A stretch of DNA of 64,000 nt from Moritella dasanensis ArB 0140. GTDB taxonomy: Bacteria; Pseudomonadota; Gammaproteobacteria; Enterobacterales; Moritellaceae. The first letter of the stretch is position 1. Every line of letters starts with the position of its first letter. The stretch covers positions 115,331 through 179,330 of the forward strand of contig NZ_AKXQ01000011.1 of assembly GCF_000276805.1 (NCBI RefSeq), written 5' to 3'. Below, piece by piece: positions 39,095-49,789 of this stretch. The notes under the pieces are model-generated. The model was not told the origin of the DNA, ran no database searches, and saw only the letters and a program-made list of their open reading frames with translations. The translations under genes and the position numbers were made by a program.

Positions 39095-39618
39095 AGCGTA
39101 TTAGTAGCTTAATCTTTCTCGCATTAACGGTTACCGGGTGTACTGGGGATAATCAGGACCTTGTTGATTACATTAACGATGTAAAAGCGCGTAAAAGTAA
39201 TTTAATTGAAAGTGTACCGGATATGGAAAGCTTTTTAGCGTTGAATTATTCGGAAACAGGGGCACGTAATCCGTTCTCTAATCCGCGTCCCGAGTCGGTG
39301 AAAGCAGAAACTCCGTTTCCACAAAATTGTCCGCAGCCTAATTTTGCTCGGATTAAAGGACCGCTAGAAACCTACTCGTTAGATAATTTAAATATGCATG
39401 GCACCCTTGGCAGTGATAAGCACCTTTGGGGGTTGATAAAAGCAAGTTCGGGAGAGATATTCCGGGTTTCACCAGGTGATTATATTGGACTTAATCACGG
39501 TGAGATACTCGACATAACTAAGGACTATATAGAATTGTCTGAGTTGATATTAACGGGTAAAGGGTGCTGGCAAGTTCGCACAACTCAAATACCACTTAGT
39601 AGCCAAGGTAATAGTTAA
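39091..39618 (+). CDS. pilP: Type IV pilus lipoprotein PilP
   Basis: PilP links the PilNO inner-membrane complex to the PilQ secretin. The lipobox VTGC makes C17 the acylated residue. An unstructured region follows with the typical RNPFSNPRPE motif, then a C-terminal beta-domain (about 85-170: HLWGLIKASSGEIFRVSPGD). The 3' end is unusual: the last codons and the stop fall within a 22-bp tandem repeat, so the C-terminal residues SSQGNS are repeat-encoded. Confidence 0.92.
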   Translation: MKRISSLIFLALTVTGCTGDNQDLVDYINDVKARKSNLIESVPDMESFLALNYSETGARNPFSNPRPESVKAETPFPQNCPQPNFARIKGPLETYSLDNLNMHGTLGSDKHLWGLIKASSGEIFRVSPGDYIGLNHGEILDITKDYIELSELILTGKGCWQVRTTQIPLSSQGNS

Positions 39619-39663
39619 TAGTAGCCAAAGCAATAGTTAATAGTAACCAAGATAACCGTTAAG
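39598..39663 (+). repeat. 22-bp tandem repeat across the pilP stop codon
   Basis: Three units of 22 bases occupy 39598-39619, 39620-39641 and 39642-39663. Each begins AGTARCCAAG or a close variant, and units one and two end AATAGTTAAT. Units one and two differ at only two positions; unit three is more diverged. The pilP stop (39616-39618) lies in unit one. Confidence 0.85.
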
Positions 39664-39683
39664 CCATTTTCAGGGATGATGAA

Positions 39684-41960
39684 ATGACTAAATTATATGT
39701 AAGATGTACCAATATCGTGAAGCTATTGGTTTTATGTACCACACTTTTATACTCTGCTTTCAGTTTTGCGGAACCACAATTAAAACAAATTCATTTAAAC
39801 TCGTTAGCCGAAGGGCAGGTAGAGCTTGAGTTTGAATTTAATGAAAATGTTGTTGAATATGCCGATAAACTACACTATTCGCCGCACCAATTGGTTATCT
39901 TAGTACCCGATGCGAGTTCTACTTTGTTGCTTAACCCTGTGGTTATCGAAGAAGGTAATGTGTTAAATGTAGCGGCAGAACGTGTCGATTTAGGCCTCAA
40001 AATCACCATCGCTTTAGATGAACTGGTGCCGTATCAAATTATCCAAGGTGACAATAGTTTAATCGCTACTTTTGGGTTGTTAAGTACTGATGTTATTGTG
40101 CCTGAAGTCGCGGACTCTAACACGGGAAGTGATACATTAGTGCTTGCCGTGGAACCTACAGTGGCAACGGCAGGGAATAGTTCGGTATTACCGGCCGCAT
40201 CTGTGCTCGAGAGTAATATTGATAACCTCGGCGTACCTGCTGCCACTGTCAGCACATCATTGCTGGCAACAAAAGATGGTCGCCAAGTGACGGTGCAGTC
40301 ACCTAAAATTGAAGATATCGTGCCAATTGAGGGCGATGAGGAAGAAGATTTTAGTGGTTTTGTAAACCAAGTACGTGGGATTGATTTTCGTACCGGTAAT
40401 GATGGCAGTGGTAAATTAATTTTAACCATGAAAAACAGCTCGATGGCTGTTGATATTAAGCGTAAAGGCAATAAATTAGTGGCTGAGTTTCATAGCACCG
40501 CCATTTTGAAAAAATTGCTCTATATTTTAGATGTAGCCGATTTTGGTACGCCGGTCACCGCCATTGAAACCTTCCATGATGAAGGCGTAACGTCTTTTGA
40601 ATTAGAGATTAGTGATGATTTTAATTACCGCTATGATCAAGCTGATAATATCTTTGTTATTGAAATTACCAAGAAAGACCCAGATGAAAAAGGCAGTAAA
40701 TATCAAGGACAGGCTATTTCACTTAACTTCCAAGATATTCCAGTGCGTACTGTACTACAGTTAATTGCCGATTTTAATGAGTTTAACTTAGTTACTACCG
40801 ATTCCGTGAATGGTAATATCACCCTGCGTTTAGATAGTGTACCATGGGAGCAAGCACTTGATATCGTAATGAAAGTTAAAGGCTTAAGTAAGCAGCTCGA
40901 CGGTAATGTGTTGATGGTTGCGCCTGCTGATGAATTAGCGGCATTAGAGCGTCGTGACCTTGTCAGTAAAAAAGAAGTCGAAGATTTAGCTGAATTACAG
41001 TCGGAATTTATACAGATTAGTTTTGCTAAAGCTGCTGACATTACAAAGCTTTTGTCACAAAAAGATTCTAGTCTGTTATCATCACGCGGTACGGTTAGTT
41101 TTGATGGGCGTACTAACACTGTATTGATTAAAGATACGGCGACCGTCATTGCTAATGTAAAACGTATTATTGCTGTCCTTGATGTACCTGTACGTCAGGT
41201 GATTATTGAAGCTAGAATGGTTTCTGTGGTTGATAATTTGGATGATGAACTCGGCATACGTTGGGGTATAAGCGGCAGTACCGATATTGGTAGCGGCTTT
41301 GGTTCAACATCGGGTTCTGTTGAGGGTAATGATTCTTTGGCTGGGGGAACTGTCCCATCTATTGGTGACCGTCTCAATGTGAATCTACCTGTTGCATCAC
41401 CAGCGGGTTCTATTGCGTTTCAGATCGCAGAGTTAGCCAGTGGTCAAATACTTGATTTGGAACTCTCTGCGTTAGAAGCAGAACAAAAAGCAGAAGTGAT
41501 CGCAAGCCCAAGAATTACCACTACCGACCAAAAGTCTGCGTATATTGAGCAAGGTACGGAAATCCCGTATGTTGAATCAAGTTCGAGTGGTGCTACCTCT
41601 ATTGCCTTTAAAAAAGCGGTATTGGGTTTACAAGTGACACCACATATTACCCCGGATAATAAAATCATCTTAGATTTGAAAATAAATCAAGATACCCGTG
41701 GTGAGGATGTTAAGACCGTGGGTGGCGAAGCTGTATCGATTGATACCCAAGTTATTAGCACCCAAGTTTTGGTTGAAAATGGCGAAACTGTGGTGTTAGG
41801 TGGTATATTTAAGCATGAAATTAAAAAGATTGTAACGAAAGTTCCGGTTCTCGGTGATATCCCTTGGTTAGGCGTATTGTTCCGTAGTACGAAGAATATT
41901 AATCAAAAACGAGAGCTGTTAATCTTCGTTACACCAAAAGTGGTAGTGGATACGTTGTAA
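39684..41960 (+). CDS. pilQ: Type IV pilus secretin PilQ
   Basis: PilQ forms the outer-membrane pore for the type IV pilus. It has a signal peptide (about 1-29), two AMIN domains for peptidoglycan binding (about 35-130 and 225-330), a low-complexity linker between them, STN and secretin N-domains (ISLNFQDIPVRTVLQLIAD onward), and the secretin core ending near VPVLGDIPWLGVLFRS. The length of 758 residues is normal. It is the last pil gene here; pilus retraction and pilin genes are outside the window. Confidence 0.95.
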   Translation: MTKLYVRCTNIVKLLVLCTTLLYSAFSFAEPQLKQIHLNSLAEGQVELEFEFNENVVEYADKLHYSPHQLVILVPDASSTLLLNPVVIEEGNVLNVAAERVDLGLKITIALDELVPYQIIQGDNSLIATFGLLSTDVIVPEVADSNTGSDTLVLAVEPTVATAGNSSVLPAASVLESNIDNLGVPAATVSTSLLATKDGRQVTVQSPKIEDIVPIEGDEEEDFSGFVNQVRGIDFRTGNDGSGKLILTMKNSSMAVDIKRKGNKLVAEFHSTAILKKLLYILDVADFGTPVTAIETFHDEGVTSFELEISDDFNYRYDQADNIFVIEITKKDPDEKGSKYQGQAISLNFQDIPVRTVLQLIADFNEFNLVTTDSVNGNITLRLDSVPWEQALDIVMKVKGLSKQLDGNVLMVAPADELAALERRDLVSKKEVEDLAELQSEFIQISFAKAADITKLLSQKDSSLLSSRGTVSFDGRTNTVLIKDTATVIANVKRIIAVLDVPVRQVIIEARMVSVVDNLDDELGIRWGISGSTDIGSGFGSTSGSVEGNDSLAGGTVPSIGDRLNVNLPVASPAGSIAFQIAELASGQILDLELSALEAEQKAEVIASPRITTTDQKSAYIEQGTEIPYVESSSSGATSIAFKKAVLGLQVTPHITPDNKIILDLKINQDTRGEDVKTVGGEAVSIDTQVISTQVLVENGETVVLGGIFKHEIKKIVTKVPVLGDIPWLGVLFRSTKNINQKRELLIFVTPKVVVDTL

Positions 41961-41976
41961 CCTACCTTTGACAAAA

Positions 41977-42009
41977 GGCCGCAAAAACTATATAAATAGC
42001 GGTCTTTTT
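41977..42009 (+). terminator. Probable terminator after pilQ
   Basis: GGCCGC (41977-41982) pairs with GCGGTC (41999-42004) using one G-U pair, followed by five Ts. The 16-base loop is long, so this may be leaky. Confidence 0.6.
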
Positions 42010-42052
42010 CTGCCTGAAATGTCATCACCTGGTTTTTTACCGGGTGTTGCTG

Positions 42053-42072
42053 ATTTTGGCTATTGCCAAAAT
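42053..42072 (+). promoter_or_regulatory. Hairpin in the aroK leader
   Basis: ATTTTGGC (42053-42060) and GCCAAAAT (42065-42072) form a perfect 8-bp stem with a TATT loop. A weaker hairpin (CACCTGG/CCGGGTG, 42026-42046) precedes it. No T-run follows, so it is more likely a leader structure than a terminator. Confidence 0.4.
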
Positions 42073-42174
42073 GTCTCATCATTGATTACTATAATCAAGA
42101 GGATATTTTATAGGTAGGTCTGGTGCCCCCTAAGAAAAAGGGTGTTATTACTTTAGATTTATTGAAGAGTTAAA

Positions 42175-42690
42175 ATGGCTGAAAAACGTAATATATTCCT
42201 AATAGGCCCAATGGGCGCAGGTAAAAGTACAATTGGTCGTCAACTAGCTAGCCAGTTGCATTTAGACTTTATCGATTCGGACCATGAGATTGAACGTCGT
42301 ACTGGCGCAGACATTTCTTGGGTATTCGATGTTGAAGGTGAAGCTGGTTTTAGAGTTCGTGAGGCGGAAGTTATTGACGATCTAACACAAGAGCAAGGTA
42401 TTGTGTTAGCAACGGGCGGTGGCTCAATTTTAAGTAAAGAAAGTCGTAATTACCTTTCTGCTCGTGGCGTAGTTGTTTATTTAGAAACAACTATTGATAA
42501 GCAGTTGGTCAGAACGTCACGCGATAAGCGTCGTCCTTTACTACAAACTGAAGAACCACGTGATGTTCTGGAAACATTAGCTGATGATCGTAATCCTTTG
42601 TATGAAGAGATTGCTGATTTTACAGTTAAAACAGATGAGCAAAGCGCTAAAATTGTTGCGAATCAGATCATAAAGTTATTGGATTTTTAA
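42175..42690 (+). CDS. aroK: Shikimate kinase I
   Basis: AroK phosphorylates shikimate in aromatic amino-acid synthesis. The P-loop GPMGAGKST (11-19) begins the nucleoside-kinase fold; shikimate-binding residues lie in [10 protein letters not shown] and the GGGS motif, and the lid contains [10 protein letters not shown]. The length of 171 residues is normal. aroB follows 10 bases later. aroK-aroB-damX-dam is the conserved enteric and vibrio order. Confidence 0.95.
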   Translation: MAEKRNIFLIGPMGAGKSTIGRQLASQLHLDFIDSDHEIERRTGADISWVFDVEGEAGFRVREAEVIDDLTQEQGIVLATGGGSILSKESRNYLSARGVVVYLETTIDKQLVRTSRDKRRPLLQTEEPRDVLETLADDRNPLYEEIADFTVKTDEQSAKIVANQIIKLLDF

Positions 42691-42700
42691 TTGAGGTCAC

Positions 42701-43810
42701 ATGGAAAGGTTAACTGTTGAACTGGGTGAGCGGAGCTACCCTATTTATATTGGTGAAGGCGTATTAACGCAAGCAGAGCAATTTAAGTCTGCAATAACAA
42801 CCAATAAAGTCGTCGTGATATCAAACGATACGGTTGCACCGTTGTATTTACAACGCGTACAAGCATTGTTACATGACTATGAATTTGACAGTATTATTCT
42901 TTCTGATGGTGAGCAATTTAAAACCTTAGATACTTTAAATGAAATATTTACCGCGCTACTGCGTGAGAATTGTGGACGTGATACCACGTTGATTGCTCTC
43001 GGTGGTGGTGTTATTGGTGACATGGTTGGCTTCGCGGCCGCCTGTTACCAACGCGGTATCCCCTTTATCCAAATCCCGACGACTGTGTTGAGTCAAGTTG
43101 ATTCCTCGGTTGGCGGTAAAACGGCAGTTAACCATCCATTAGGTAAGAATATGATTGGCGCTTTTTATCAGCCCAATGCAGTTTTTATTGATACGGCTTG
43201 TTTAACTACCTTACCTCGACGCGAACTGGCGGCTGGTATGGCTGAAGTGATTAAGTACGGTATTATTTATGATGCAGACTTCTTTGCTTGGCTAGAAGAC
43301 AACATGACAGCGCTGATGGCGCTTGATATCCCGGCATTAGAGTATGCAATTTATCGTTGTTGTGAAATTAAAGCTGAAATTGTTGCTATCGATGAAAAAG
43401 AGCAAGGCTTACGCGCATTGCTGAATCTTGGTCACACCTATGGTCATGCGATTGAAGCTGAAATGGGTTATGGCGTTTGGTTACACGGTGAAGCGGTCGC
43501 TGCTGGTATGATTATGGCAGCACAGACATCGGCAGCAATGGGTTTATTGACTGCTGCGCAAGTAACCCGTATTGCGGCGCTCATTACAGCGGCGGAATTA
43601 CCGTTACTGGCGCCAGCAGAAATGGATTTTGATGCATTTATGCAGCACATGAAGCGTGATAAAAAAGTACTTAATGGTCAACTGCGTTTCATTCTACCAA
43701 CCTCAATTGGTAGTGCTGAAGTGTTGTCGACAGTAACTGAAAACACATTACGTGATGTGGTGAACTTCCATAATCAGGCGGACTCTAGTGCACTATTCAG
43801 TTCAAACTGA
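42701..43810 (+). CDS. aroB: 3-dehydroquinate synthase
   Basis: This NAD- and metal-dependent enzyme makes the second intermediate of the shikimate pathway. It has the substrate motif DGEQFKT, NAD-binding [33 protein letters not shown], and the metal ligands in [10 protein letters not shown] (Glu), [10 protein letters not shown] (His) and LHGEAVAAG (His). The length is 369 residues. Its 3' end overlaps the proposed damX start by 23 bases. Confidence 0.95.
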   Translation: MERLTVELGERSYPIYIGEGVLTQAEQFKSAITTNKVVVISNDTVAPLYLQRVQALLHDYEFDSIILSDGEQFKTLDTLNEIFTALLRENCGRDTTLIALGGGVIGDMVGFAAACYQRGIPFIQIPTTVLSQVDSSVGGKTAVNHPLGKNMIGAFYQPNAVFIDTACLTTLPRRELAAGMAEVIKYGIIYDADFFAWLEDNMTALMALDIPALEYAIYRCCEIKAEIVAIDEKEQGLRALLNLGHTYGHAIEAEMGYGVWLHGEAVAAGMIMAAQTSAAMGLLTAAQVTRIAALITAAELPLLAPAEMDFDAFMQHMKRDKKVLNGQLRFILPTSIGSAEVLSTVTENTLRDVVNFHNQADSSALFSSN

Positions 43811-45272
43811 AATATATTCTCAAACGCAGCTGTGTGAACGGCTGCGTCATCTCACACAATTCTCTTCACATTTATTACTCGTAAGCGGTGAGTCAGGTTC
43901 AGGTAAATCAACTGTATTACGGTATTATGTAGAATCAGATTTTAATCAGAAAACAATAACTATTGATGCACAGCAGTGTCATGATGATGCAGCGTTGCGA
44001 ACGTTATTATTACAACAGATTAGTTATGATGGTCGTTTTAATGCCCACATCCCACTGTTCGATAGCTTACCGCTGCTTTCTAAGCAGCTCGAATATGAGC
44101 TGACGGTCTGTATTGATAATGCGATGGCATTGTCGGCTGCCAGCATTGCGGAATTTGCGCAATTAGTTGAACTAGGCCTTAATAATAGAATTAGTATTAA
44201 AGTAAATTTCATTTTATTTGCAGAAAGTAAGTGGGTTGATATAACCATGTCGCAGTTTGCAAAATCAGCAACCAATGTATTGGAGTTGGAAATGACCGAA
44301 CTCGATCCACAAGCCGCTATAAAATTTGTACAGCAACAGTTTAATAATGCCGGTTATAAGCCTACATTCGTCAATCAGGATGCGATTAATCGTCAAATTG
44401 AAGCCTGCCAGGGTAATCCAGGCAAGTTAGAACAATGTGCGCAAGCGATTATGCAAGGTCAGGTATATAACCCTGAATCAGCAGTACAAGATACGGCACC
44501 TCAACCAGCTAAGAAGGTAAATAAGTCATTCTACTTGGCGGGTATGATTGCTGGGGTATTATTACTTGGTAGTGCCGGTTCATTTTTGTATGACGCGTAT
44601 CAAGCAGAGCAACAGCAAGGCGCTGATAGCGTGATGGACGAGTCGTTGCAACATGATTCGTTAACGATGCAAGACGACACTGTGACGACGGCTACTGGCG
44701 ATGCTGATGCAACGACTGCGATAGATGTCAGCACGCCGCAAATGTTTGCCAGCGATTGGGATGAGGAATTACCCACTGAAGTAGGTGAAACGATTACCCT
44801 CACAGATCCACCCGTGATTGAATCGAGTTTATCTACGCAGAAACAGCGTGTGGTGATTGATGATGCCGCGGTGAATAAGATGCTGGCTAAGCAACAAGCC
44901 GCGAGTGATGTGGTTGATAGTAAAGCTGTCGTAGACGATGTTGATAAAATTGTCATTAACTCCGTTTCAAGTGTGCCTAAAACAGTCGCTGGTAAAGCGT
45001 GGGTGATGGCGCAATCGGCGAAAAATTATACGTTTCAGATTGCTGGTTTAAGCCGTGAAACACAGCTAAAACAGTATCTAAGCGAGCATGAATTACCTGA
45101 AAATGTCTGGACGTATGAAACCGTGCGTAACAACAAACCTTGGTATGTCGTTCTTTATGGTAGTTTTAGCAGTGTTGAACAAGCAAACGTAGCAAAACTA
45201 AAATTACCAGCAGCGGTACAAAAAGATAAACCTTGGTTAAAACGATTCGCTCAGATACAAAGCAATTTATAA
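43788..45272 (+). CDS. damX: Cell division protein DamX (AAA ATPase-like domain plus SPOR)
   Basis: DamX is a septal inner-membrane protein. The N-terminal half is an AAA-type domain with Walker [10 protein letters not shown] near residue 34. It is followed by one transmembrane helix (about 248-266), a negatively charged periplasmic linker, and a C-terminal SPOR domain (about 408-494: [18 protein letters not shown], then [11 protein letters not shown]), which binds denuded septal peptidoglycan. The start is GTG 43788 inside aroB, with AGGCGG ahead. dam follows after 69 bases. Confidence 0.9.
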   Translation: MHYSVQTEIYSQTQLCERLRHLTQFSSHLLLVSGESGSGKSTVLRYYVESDFNQKTITIDAQQCHDDAALRTLLLQQISYDGRFNAHIPLFDSLPLLSKQLEYELTVCIDNAMALSAASIAEFAQLVELGLNNRISIKVNFILFAESKWVDITMSQFAKSATNVLELEMTELDPQAAIKFVQQQFNNAGYKPTFVNQDAINRQIEACQGNPGKLEQCAQAIMQGQVYNPESAVQDTAPQPAKKVNKSFYLAGMIAGVLLLGSAGSFLYDAYQAEQQQGADSVMDESLQHDSLTMQDDTVTTATGDADATTAIDVSTPQMFASDWDEELPTEVGETITLTDPPVIESSLSTQKQRVVIDDAAVNKMLAKQQAASDVVDSKAVVDDVDKIVINSVSSVPKTVAGKAWVMAQSAKNYTFQIAGLSRETQLKQYLSEHELPENVWTYETVRNNKPWYVVLYGSFSSVEQANVAKLKLPAAVQKDKPWLKRFAQIQSNL

Positions 45273-45341
45273 AAAAACAGCGCAATCTAGGTGTAATCCA
45301 TGTACAATCGGCCCCCTTTTATTTAGCGGTATAAGTCACAA

Positions 45342-46154
45342 ATGCAGAAAACGCGAGCCTTCTTAAAGTGGGCCGGAGGTAAGTATTCTCTGGTTGATCA
45401 TCTACGTGAAAAATTACCGGCTGGTAAGCGTTTAGTTGAACCGTTTGTTGGTGCTGGATCGGTGTTTTTAAATACCGATTATGACGAATACCTGTTAAAT
45501 GATATTAATCCTGATTTGATTAATATGTACAAGATCCTGCAGACCAAGCCGGAACAGTTTATTGCCGATGCGCAGCGTTTCTTTACGCCTGAATTTAATG
45601 ATAAAGAACGTTATTATAAAATTCGTGAAAAATTTAACAAGACGACTAACCCTTATCAACGTTCGTTGATGTTCTTGTATATGAATCGTCATGGTTTTAA
45701 TGGTTTATGCCGTTATAATAAATCCGGTGGCTTTAATGTGCCTTTTGGTTCTTACAAAAAACCATATTTCCCATTGAAAGAATTACGTTTTTTTGCTGAG
45801 AAATCTAAAAAAGCCACGTTCATTTGTGAATCGTATTCAGACGTTTATAAGCGTTTAGGCAGTGATGATGTGGTTTATTGTGATCCGCCGTATGCACCGT
45901 TAAGTACGACAGCGAGTTTTACCTCGTATGCAGCGAACGGCTTTAGTCTTGATGATCAGGCCCTGCTTGCCAAAGTGTGTCGTGAAACGTCAGAACAGCG
46001 CCAAATTCCGATATTAATATCGAATCATGATATTCCGTTAACCCGTGAACTTTACCATGGCTCTACATTTGAAGTGGTACAGGTTAAACGTACGATTAGC
46101 CGTAATGCGGGTAAACGTAACAAAGTTGACGAGTTGCTCGCGCTATACAGTTAA
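45342..46154 (+). CDS. dam: DNA adenine methyltransferase (GATC)
   Basis: Dam methylates adenine in GATC sites for mismatch repair and replication control. It has the SAM-binding FLKWAGGKYSLV at the N-terminus, the catalytic DPPY motif at 181-184 (the E. coli numbers), and LFLYMNRHGFNGLCRYN. The length of 270 residues is normal. The place after damX is conserved. Confidence 0.96.
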   Translation: MQKTRAFLKWAGGKYSLVDHLREKLPAGKRLVEPFVGAGSVFLNTDYDEYLLNDINPDLINMYKILQTKPEQFIADAQRFFTPEFNDKERYYKIREKFNKTTNPYQRSLMFLYMNRHGFNGLCRYNKSGGFNVPFGSYKKPYFPLKELRFFAEKSKKATFICESYSDVYKRLGSDDVVYCDPPYAPLSTTASFTSYAANGFSLDDQALLAKVCRETSEQRQIPILISNHDIPLTRELYHGSTFEVVQVKRTISRNAGKRNKVDELLALYS

Positions 46155-46251
46155 ATTACGCTATGTAGCTAAACTCGCGCTTATTGACGTTAAATAGTCT
46201 TATATTCCTCGGTCAATCCTCCGTTGTCAGTGTTATTCTGGTTTTATTATT

Positions 46252-46277
46252 TTACCCTAGGGGCTAACTTAGGGTAA
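46252..46277. repeat. Inverted repeat between dam and rpe
   Basis: TTACCCTA (46252-46259) and TAGGGTAA (46270-46277) are perfect inverted copies around a 10-base spacer containing GGGGCTAACT. There is no T-run; it may be an operator or mRNA leader hairpin. Confidence 0.35.
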
Positions 46278-46323
46278 GATTTGCTACAGAGTAATGGAAT
46301 AACAACAACTGAGAGCATGCCTA

Positions 46324-46998
46324 ATGAAAAACTTTCTGATTGCCCCTTCAATTCTATCGGCCAACTTTGCTAGCTTAGGCCAAGAAGTCGATGCTGTACT
46401 AGCCGCTGGTGCGGATGTCATTCATTTTGACGTGATGGATAACCATTATGTGCCGAACTTAACGATTGGGCCAATGATCTGTAAAGCGTTACGTGATCAT
46501 GGTGTAACGGCCCCGATTGATGTGCATTTAATGGTGCGACCTGTTGATCATATGATTAATGAGTTTGCCAAAGCCGGTGCAACGATGATTACCTTTCATG
46601 CAGAAGCATCTGATCATGTTGACCGTTCTCTGCAACTTATCAAAGAACACGGTTTAAAAGCAGGCCTGGTATTCAACCCTGCAACACCGCTACATCATTT
46701 AGATTATGTGATGGATAAGTTAGATATGATCCTACTAATGTCAGTTAACCCTGGTTTTGGTGGTCAAAGTTTTATTCCTTCAACATTACAAAAATTACGC
46801 GATGTGCGTAAATTAATTGACGCCAGCGGTCGTGATATTATTCTCGAAATTGATGGTGGCGTTAAAGTAGATAACATTCGTGAAATTGCAGAAGCGGGCG
46901 CAGATATGTTTGTTGCGGGCTCTGCGATTTACGGCCAAGCAGACTATAAAAAAGTCATTGATGAAATGCGTTCGGAGTTAGAAAAAGCCAATGTTTAA
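46324..46998 (+). CDS. rpe: Ribulose-phosphate 3-epimerase
   Basis: Rpe interconverts ribulose-5-phosphate and xylulose-5-phosphate in the pentose phosphate pathway. The TIM barrel is complete, with the catalytic aspartates in [12 protein letters not shown] and EIDGGV, and [10 protein letters not shown] binding the phosphate. It is 224 residues. Its end overlaps the gph start by eight bases. Confidence 0.96.
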   Translation: MKNFLIAPSILSANFASLGQEVDAVLAAGADVIHFDVMDNHYVPNLTIGPMICKALRDHGVTAPIDVHLMVRPVDHMINEFAKAGATMITFHAEASDHVDRSLQLIKEHGLKAGLVFNPATPLHHLDYVMDKLDMILLMSVNPGFGGQSFIPSTLQKLRDVRKLIDASGRDIILEIDGGVKVDNIREIAEAGADMFVAGSAIYGQADYKKVIDEMRSELEKANV

Positions 46999-47662
46999 GC
47001 TTATTTGTTTTGATTTAGACGGTACCCTTGTTGATAGCGTACCTGATTTAGCCGCAGCAGTTAATTGCATGCTGAGTGATTTTGACCGTGCTCATTTTTC
47101 TGAAGATGAAGTACGTGGTTGGGTTGGCAATGGCGCACAAGTATTAGTACAACGTGCATTATCTGGCAGTGTCAATATTGCCGATGATATTGACCCTGCA
47201 TTATTTAATGATGCACTAGCTTCATTCTTAAAGCACTATTCTGCAAATGTTTACACACACAGCGTGTTGTACCCAAATGTGAAAGAAACTTTAACAGCAT
47301 TACGCGATGCTGGTTTCAAACTAGCAATCGTTACCAACAAACCTATGATTCAGACTACACCAGTACTTGAATTATCGGGTATTAGTGAGTTCTTTGAAGT
47401 GGTATTGGGTGGCGATTCTCTGGCTGAGAAAAAACCTAATCCATTACCGTTATTACATTGTTTAGCACATTATAAATTAACGCCAGCAGATGCGTTGATG
47501 GTTGGTGATTCTAAAAATGATATTATTGCAGCACAAGCGGCGAACTTTACTAGCTTTGGTTTAACTTATGGTTACAACTACGGTATTCCAATTAGCGACA
47601 GTAATCCTGATTTTGTTGCCGATGATATCAGTGAATTACTATCTGCAGTTAAACTGAAATAA
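46991..47662 (+). CDS. gph: Phosphoglycolate phosphatase
   Basis: This HAD-family phosphatase removes 2-phosphoglycolate, which arises from DNA 3'-end repair. It has motif [10 protein letters not shown] (nucleophile D8), motif II IVTNKP and motif [16 protein letters not shown] with VGDSKND. The length of 223 residues is normal. It overlaps rpe by eight bases and precedes trpS, the conserved dam-rpe-gph-trpS order. Confidence 0.95.
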   Translation: MFKLICFDLDGTLVDSVPDLAAAVNCMLSDFDRAHFSEDEVRGWVGNGAQVLVQRALSGSVNIADDIDPALFNDALASFLKHYSANVYTHSVLYPNVKETLTALRDAGFKLAIVTNKPMIQTTPVLELSGISEFFEVVLGGDSLAEKKPNPLPLLHCLAHYKLTPADALMVGDSKNDIIAAQAANFTSFGLTYGYNYGIPISDSNPDFVADDISELLSAVKLK

Positions 47663-47784
47663 CCGTAAGTAGAAGTAATCGATTTACCTTGCGTAATGAC
47701 ATAAAACGTAACGAAATAAACAAAATTGGGTAAGCTGATACGCTTGCCCACAATTGAAAAATTAAGAGATTGGGAAATATATTT

Positions 47785-48786
47785 ATGACAAAACCTGTGG
47801 TATTAAGTGGTATTCAGCCTTCTGGTAGTATGACGATTGGTAACTATATTGGTGCAATCAACCAATGGCTGGACATGCAGGAACACAGCGACTGTCATTT
47901 CATGCTTGCGGACTTACATACCATCACGGTACGTCAAGACCCGAAAGAGTTCAAATCACAAGTGCTTGAAGGCCTAGCAATGTATGTTGCGTGTGGTTTA
48001 AACCCTGAAAAGTCGACTATCTTTTTACAATCTCAAGTGCCAGAACATGCCCAATTGAGTTGGTTACTTAACTGTTATACGCAGATGGGTGAATTGAACC
48101 GCATGACGCAGTTTAAAGATAAATCGAATAACTCAAGCAGCAGTAATTCAGGTTTATATACTTACCCTGTATTGATGGCAGCAGACATTTTACTTTATCA
48201 AGCCGATGCTGTGCCGGTAGGCGATGATCAAAAGCAGCATTTAGAATTAGCACGTACTATCGCGACGCGTTTTAATAATATCTACGGTGACGTCTTTAAA
48301 GTACCAGAACCGATGATCCCAACATTGGGCGCGCGTATTATGAGCTTGCAAGATCCGCTGAAGAAAATGTCTAAGTCAGACGACAATCCAAAAGCGTTCA
48401 TCAAATTATTAGATCCGCCAAAGCAGATTGCTAAGAAACTGAAAAGTGCAGTAACAGACAGTGATGAAAAAGCACGTATTTACTTTGATAACAAAGAAAA
48501 GCCGGGTGTATCTAACTTACTGACATTACTTTCTGTTGCGACTAAACGTCCAGTTGCTGATCTTGTGCCTGAATACGAAGATAAAATGTATGGCCACCTG
48601 AAAGGTGATACAGCAGACGCAGTAGTAGCGATGATTGAGCCTATTCAAGCACGTTACCACGAGTTACGTGCAGATGAGTCAGAACTGAACCGCATTATGC
48701 GTATCGGTGCTGAGAAAGCTTCTGAGCGCGCCGCACCGACATTAGCGAAAGCCTATGAAGCGGTTGGTTTTATCTCAAATAAATAG
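47785..48786 (+). CDS. trpS: Tryptophanyl-tRNA synthetase
   Basis: This class I synthetase charges tRNA-Trp. ATG 47785 is chosen ([20 protein letters not shown] upstream) over an in-frame TTG five codons earlier. The HIGH-equivalent is in [12 protein letters not shown], and the KMSKS motif appears as KKMSKSDDN. It is 333 residues, and all the family's conserved blocks are intact. A terminator follows. Confidence 0.96.
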   Translation: MTKPVVLSGIQPSGSMTIGNYIGAINQWLDMQEHSDCHFMLADLHTITVRQDPKEFKSQVLEGLAMYVACGLNPEKSTIFLQSQVPEHAQLSWLLNCYTQMGELNRMTQFKDKSNNSSSSNSGLYTYPVLMAADILLYQADAVPVGDDQKQHLELARTIATRFNNIYGDVFKVPEPMIPTLGARIMSLQDPLKKMSKSDDNPKAFIKLLDPPKQIAKKLKSAVTDSDEKARIYFDNKEKPGVSNLLTLLSVATKRPVADLVPEYEDKMYGHLKGDTADAVVAMIEPIQARYHELRADESELNRIMRIGAEKASERAAPTLAKAYEAVGFISNK

Positions 48787-48825
48787 TTTATTACTGCAGT
48801 AATTGACGAATAATTGCATAGTAAG

Positions 48826-48856
48826 AGCCCTATATCTAACGGTATAGGGCTTTTTT
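48826..48856. terminator. Terminator between trpS and the MarC gene
   Basis: AGCCCTATA (48826-48834) pairs with TATAGGGCT (48843-48851), followed by six Ts. Confidence 0.9.
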
Positions 48857-48865
48857 GTGCCAGAA

Positions 48866-49474
48866 TTAAAGTAAGAAATACACCTTAATACCTGACAATA
48901 CGCTGTTTGTTGCCACGCTCGCTAAGATCATCCCCATTACTTTACTGATAATACTCGCGCCGCTGTTGCCGATGAAACGATGGATCCAGCTCGCTGCTAA
49001 CATCAAGATAAACGCGATAAATAACACCGACAGCATTACGCCTGCGGTTTGCACTTGTTGGAATAGACTGAAACTCGAATTTTCCGTCAGTAGCACTGCT
49101 GCTAGCATTGCCCCTGGGCTAGCAAGAGAGGGCACTGCTAATGGAAAAATAGCCGTTTCGGTACTGTCTTTTACCATCTGCATTTCGGTATCGGGTTTGC
49201 TATCGCCAAATATCATACTCAAGGCAAACAAAAACAATATAATGCCGCCCGCAATTTCAAATGCTGGTAGCGGTATATCTATCGCCGTTAAAATTAATTC
49301 GCCTGCAACAATAAAAAATAGCAAGATAAGCGCTGCTGCACAGGCGGCCTGTAACGCTATTTTACGTTTTGCTTTTTCATCAAATTGACTGGTTGCGGCA
49401 ATAAAGACAGGCACGGTGCCCACAGGATCAATCACAGCAAAGAAAAATATAAATACCGATATATAATCAATCAT
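48866..49474 (-). CDS. MarC-family membrane protein (YhgN-like)
   Basis: The 202-residue inner-membrane protein has six predicted helices and the typical MarC start, with IDPVGTVPVFIA near residue 16 and PLAVPSLASPGAM near 112. The family was once linked to multiple antibiotic resistance, but its transport role is unproven. AGGAAA lies ahead of the ATG. It is alone between trpS and an apparently empty stretch. Confidence 0.88.
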   Translation of the reverse strand: MIDYISVFIFFFAVIDPVGTVPVFIAATSQFDEKAKRKIALQAACAAALILLFFIVAGELILTAIDIPLPAFEIAGGIILFLFALSMIFGDSKPDTEMQMVKDSTETAIFPLAVPSLASPGAMLAAVLLTENSSFSLFQQVQTAGVMLSVLFIAFILMLAASWIHRFIGNSGASIISKVMGMILASVATNSVLSGIKVYFLL

Positions 49475-49789
49475 CGTCGTTTCCTATTATTATAATGTGG
49501 GCTATTCGCGGTGACGTATTGTGGTAACGAGTTGTGGCGGTAGATAAGAGTATGGCGTAATGCGGGCGTGGTGATTGTTATAATGAGTGCTAACACATCA
49601 TTCATCGGTAATGGGCTCCTGTCATGCGTTGGGTTTAATTATACGGTAACCTCTATAACCTATGTAGATATAAAGTATATTAAAGAACTGTACTATACCT
49701 TGTATATGTTACGTATTTATTTAATACCCAGTGATATACCGGTGTTTTACGTATATTTACATACCAGCTTAGCTTTCAGCCTCAATCGC
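49475..49789. other. Gene-poor gap between the MarC gene and the kinase gene
   Basis: This 315-base AT-rich stretch holds the MarC promoter side and the 3' flank of the kinase/phosphatase gene. A 77-codon open frame on the + strand (from 49568) has poor coding character and no convincing RBS; I do not accept it as a gene. I see no clear terminator for the kinase gene. Confidence 0.5.
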
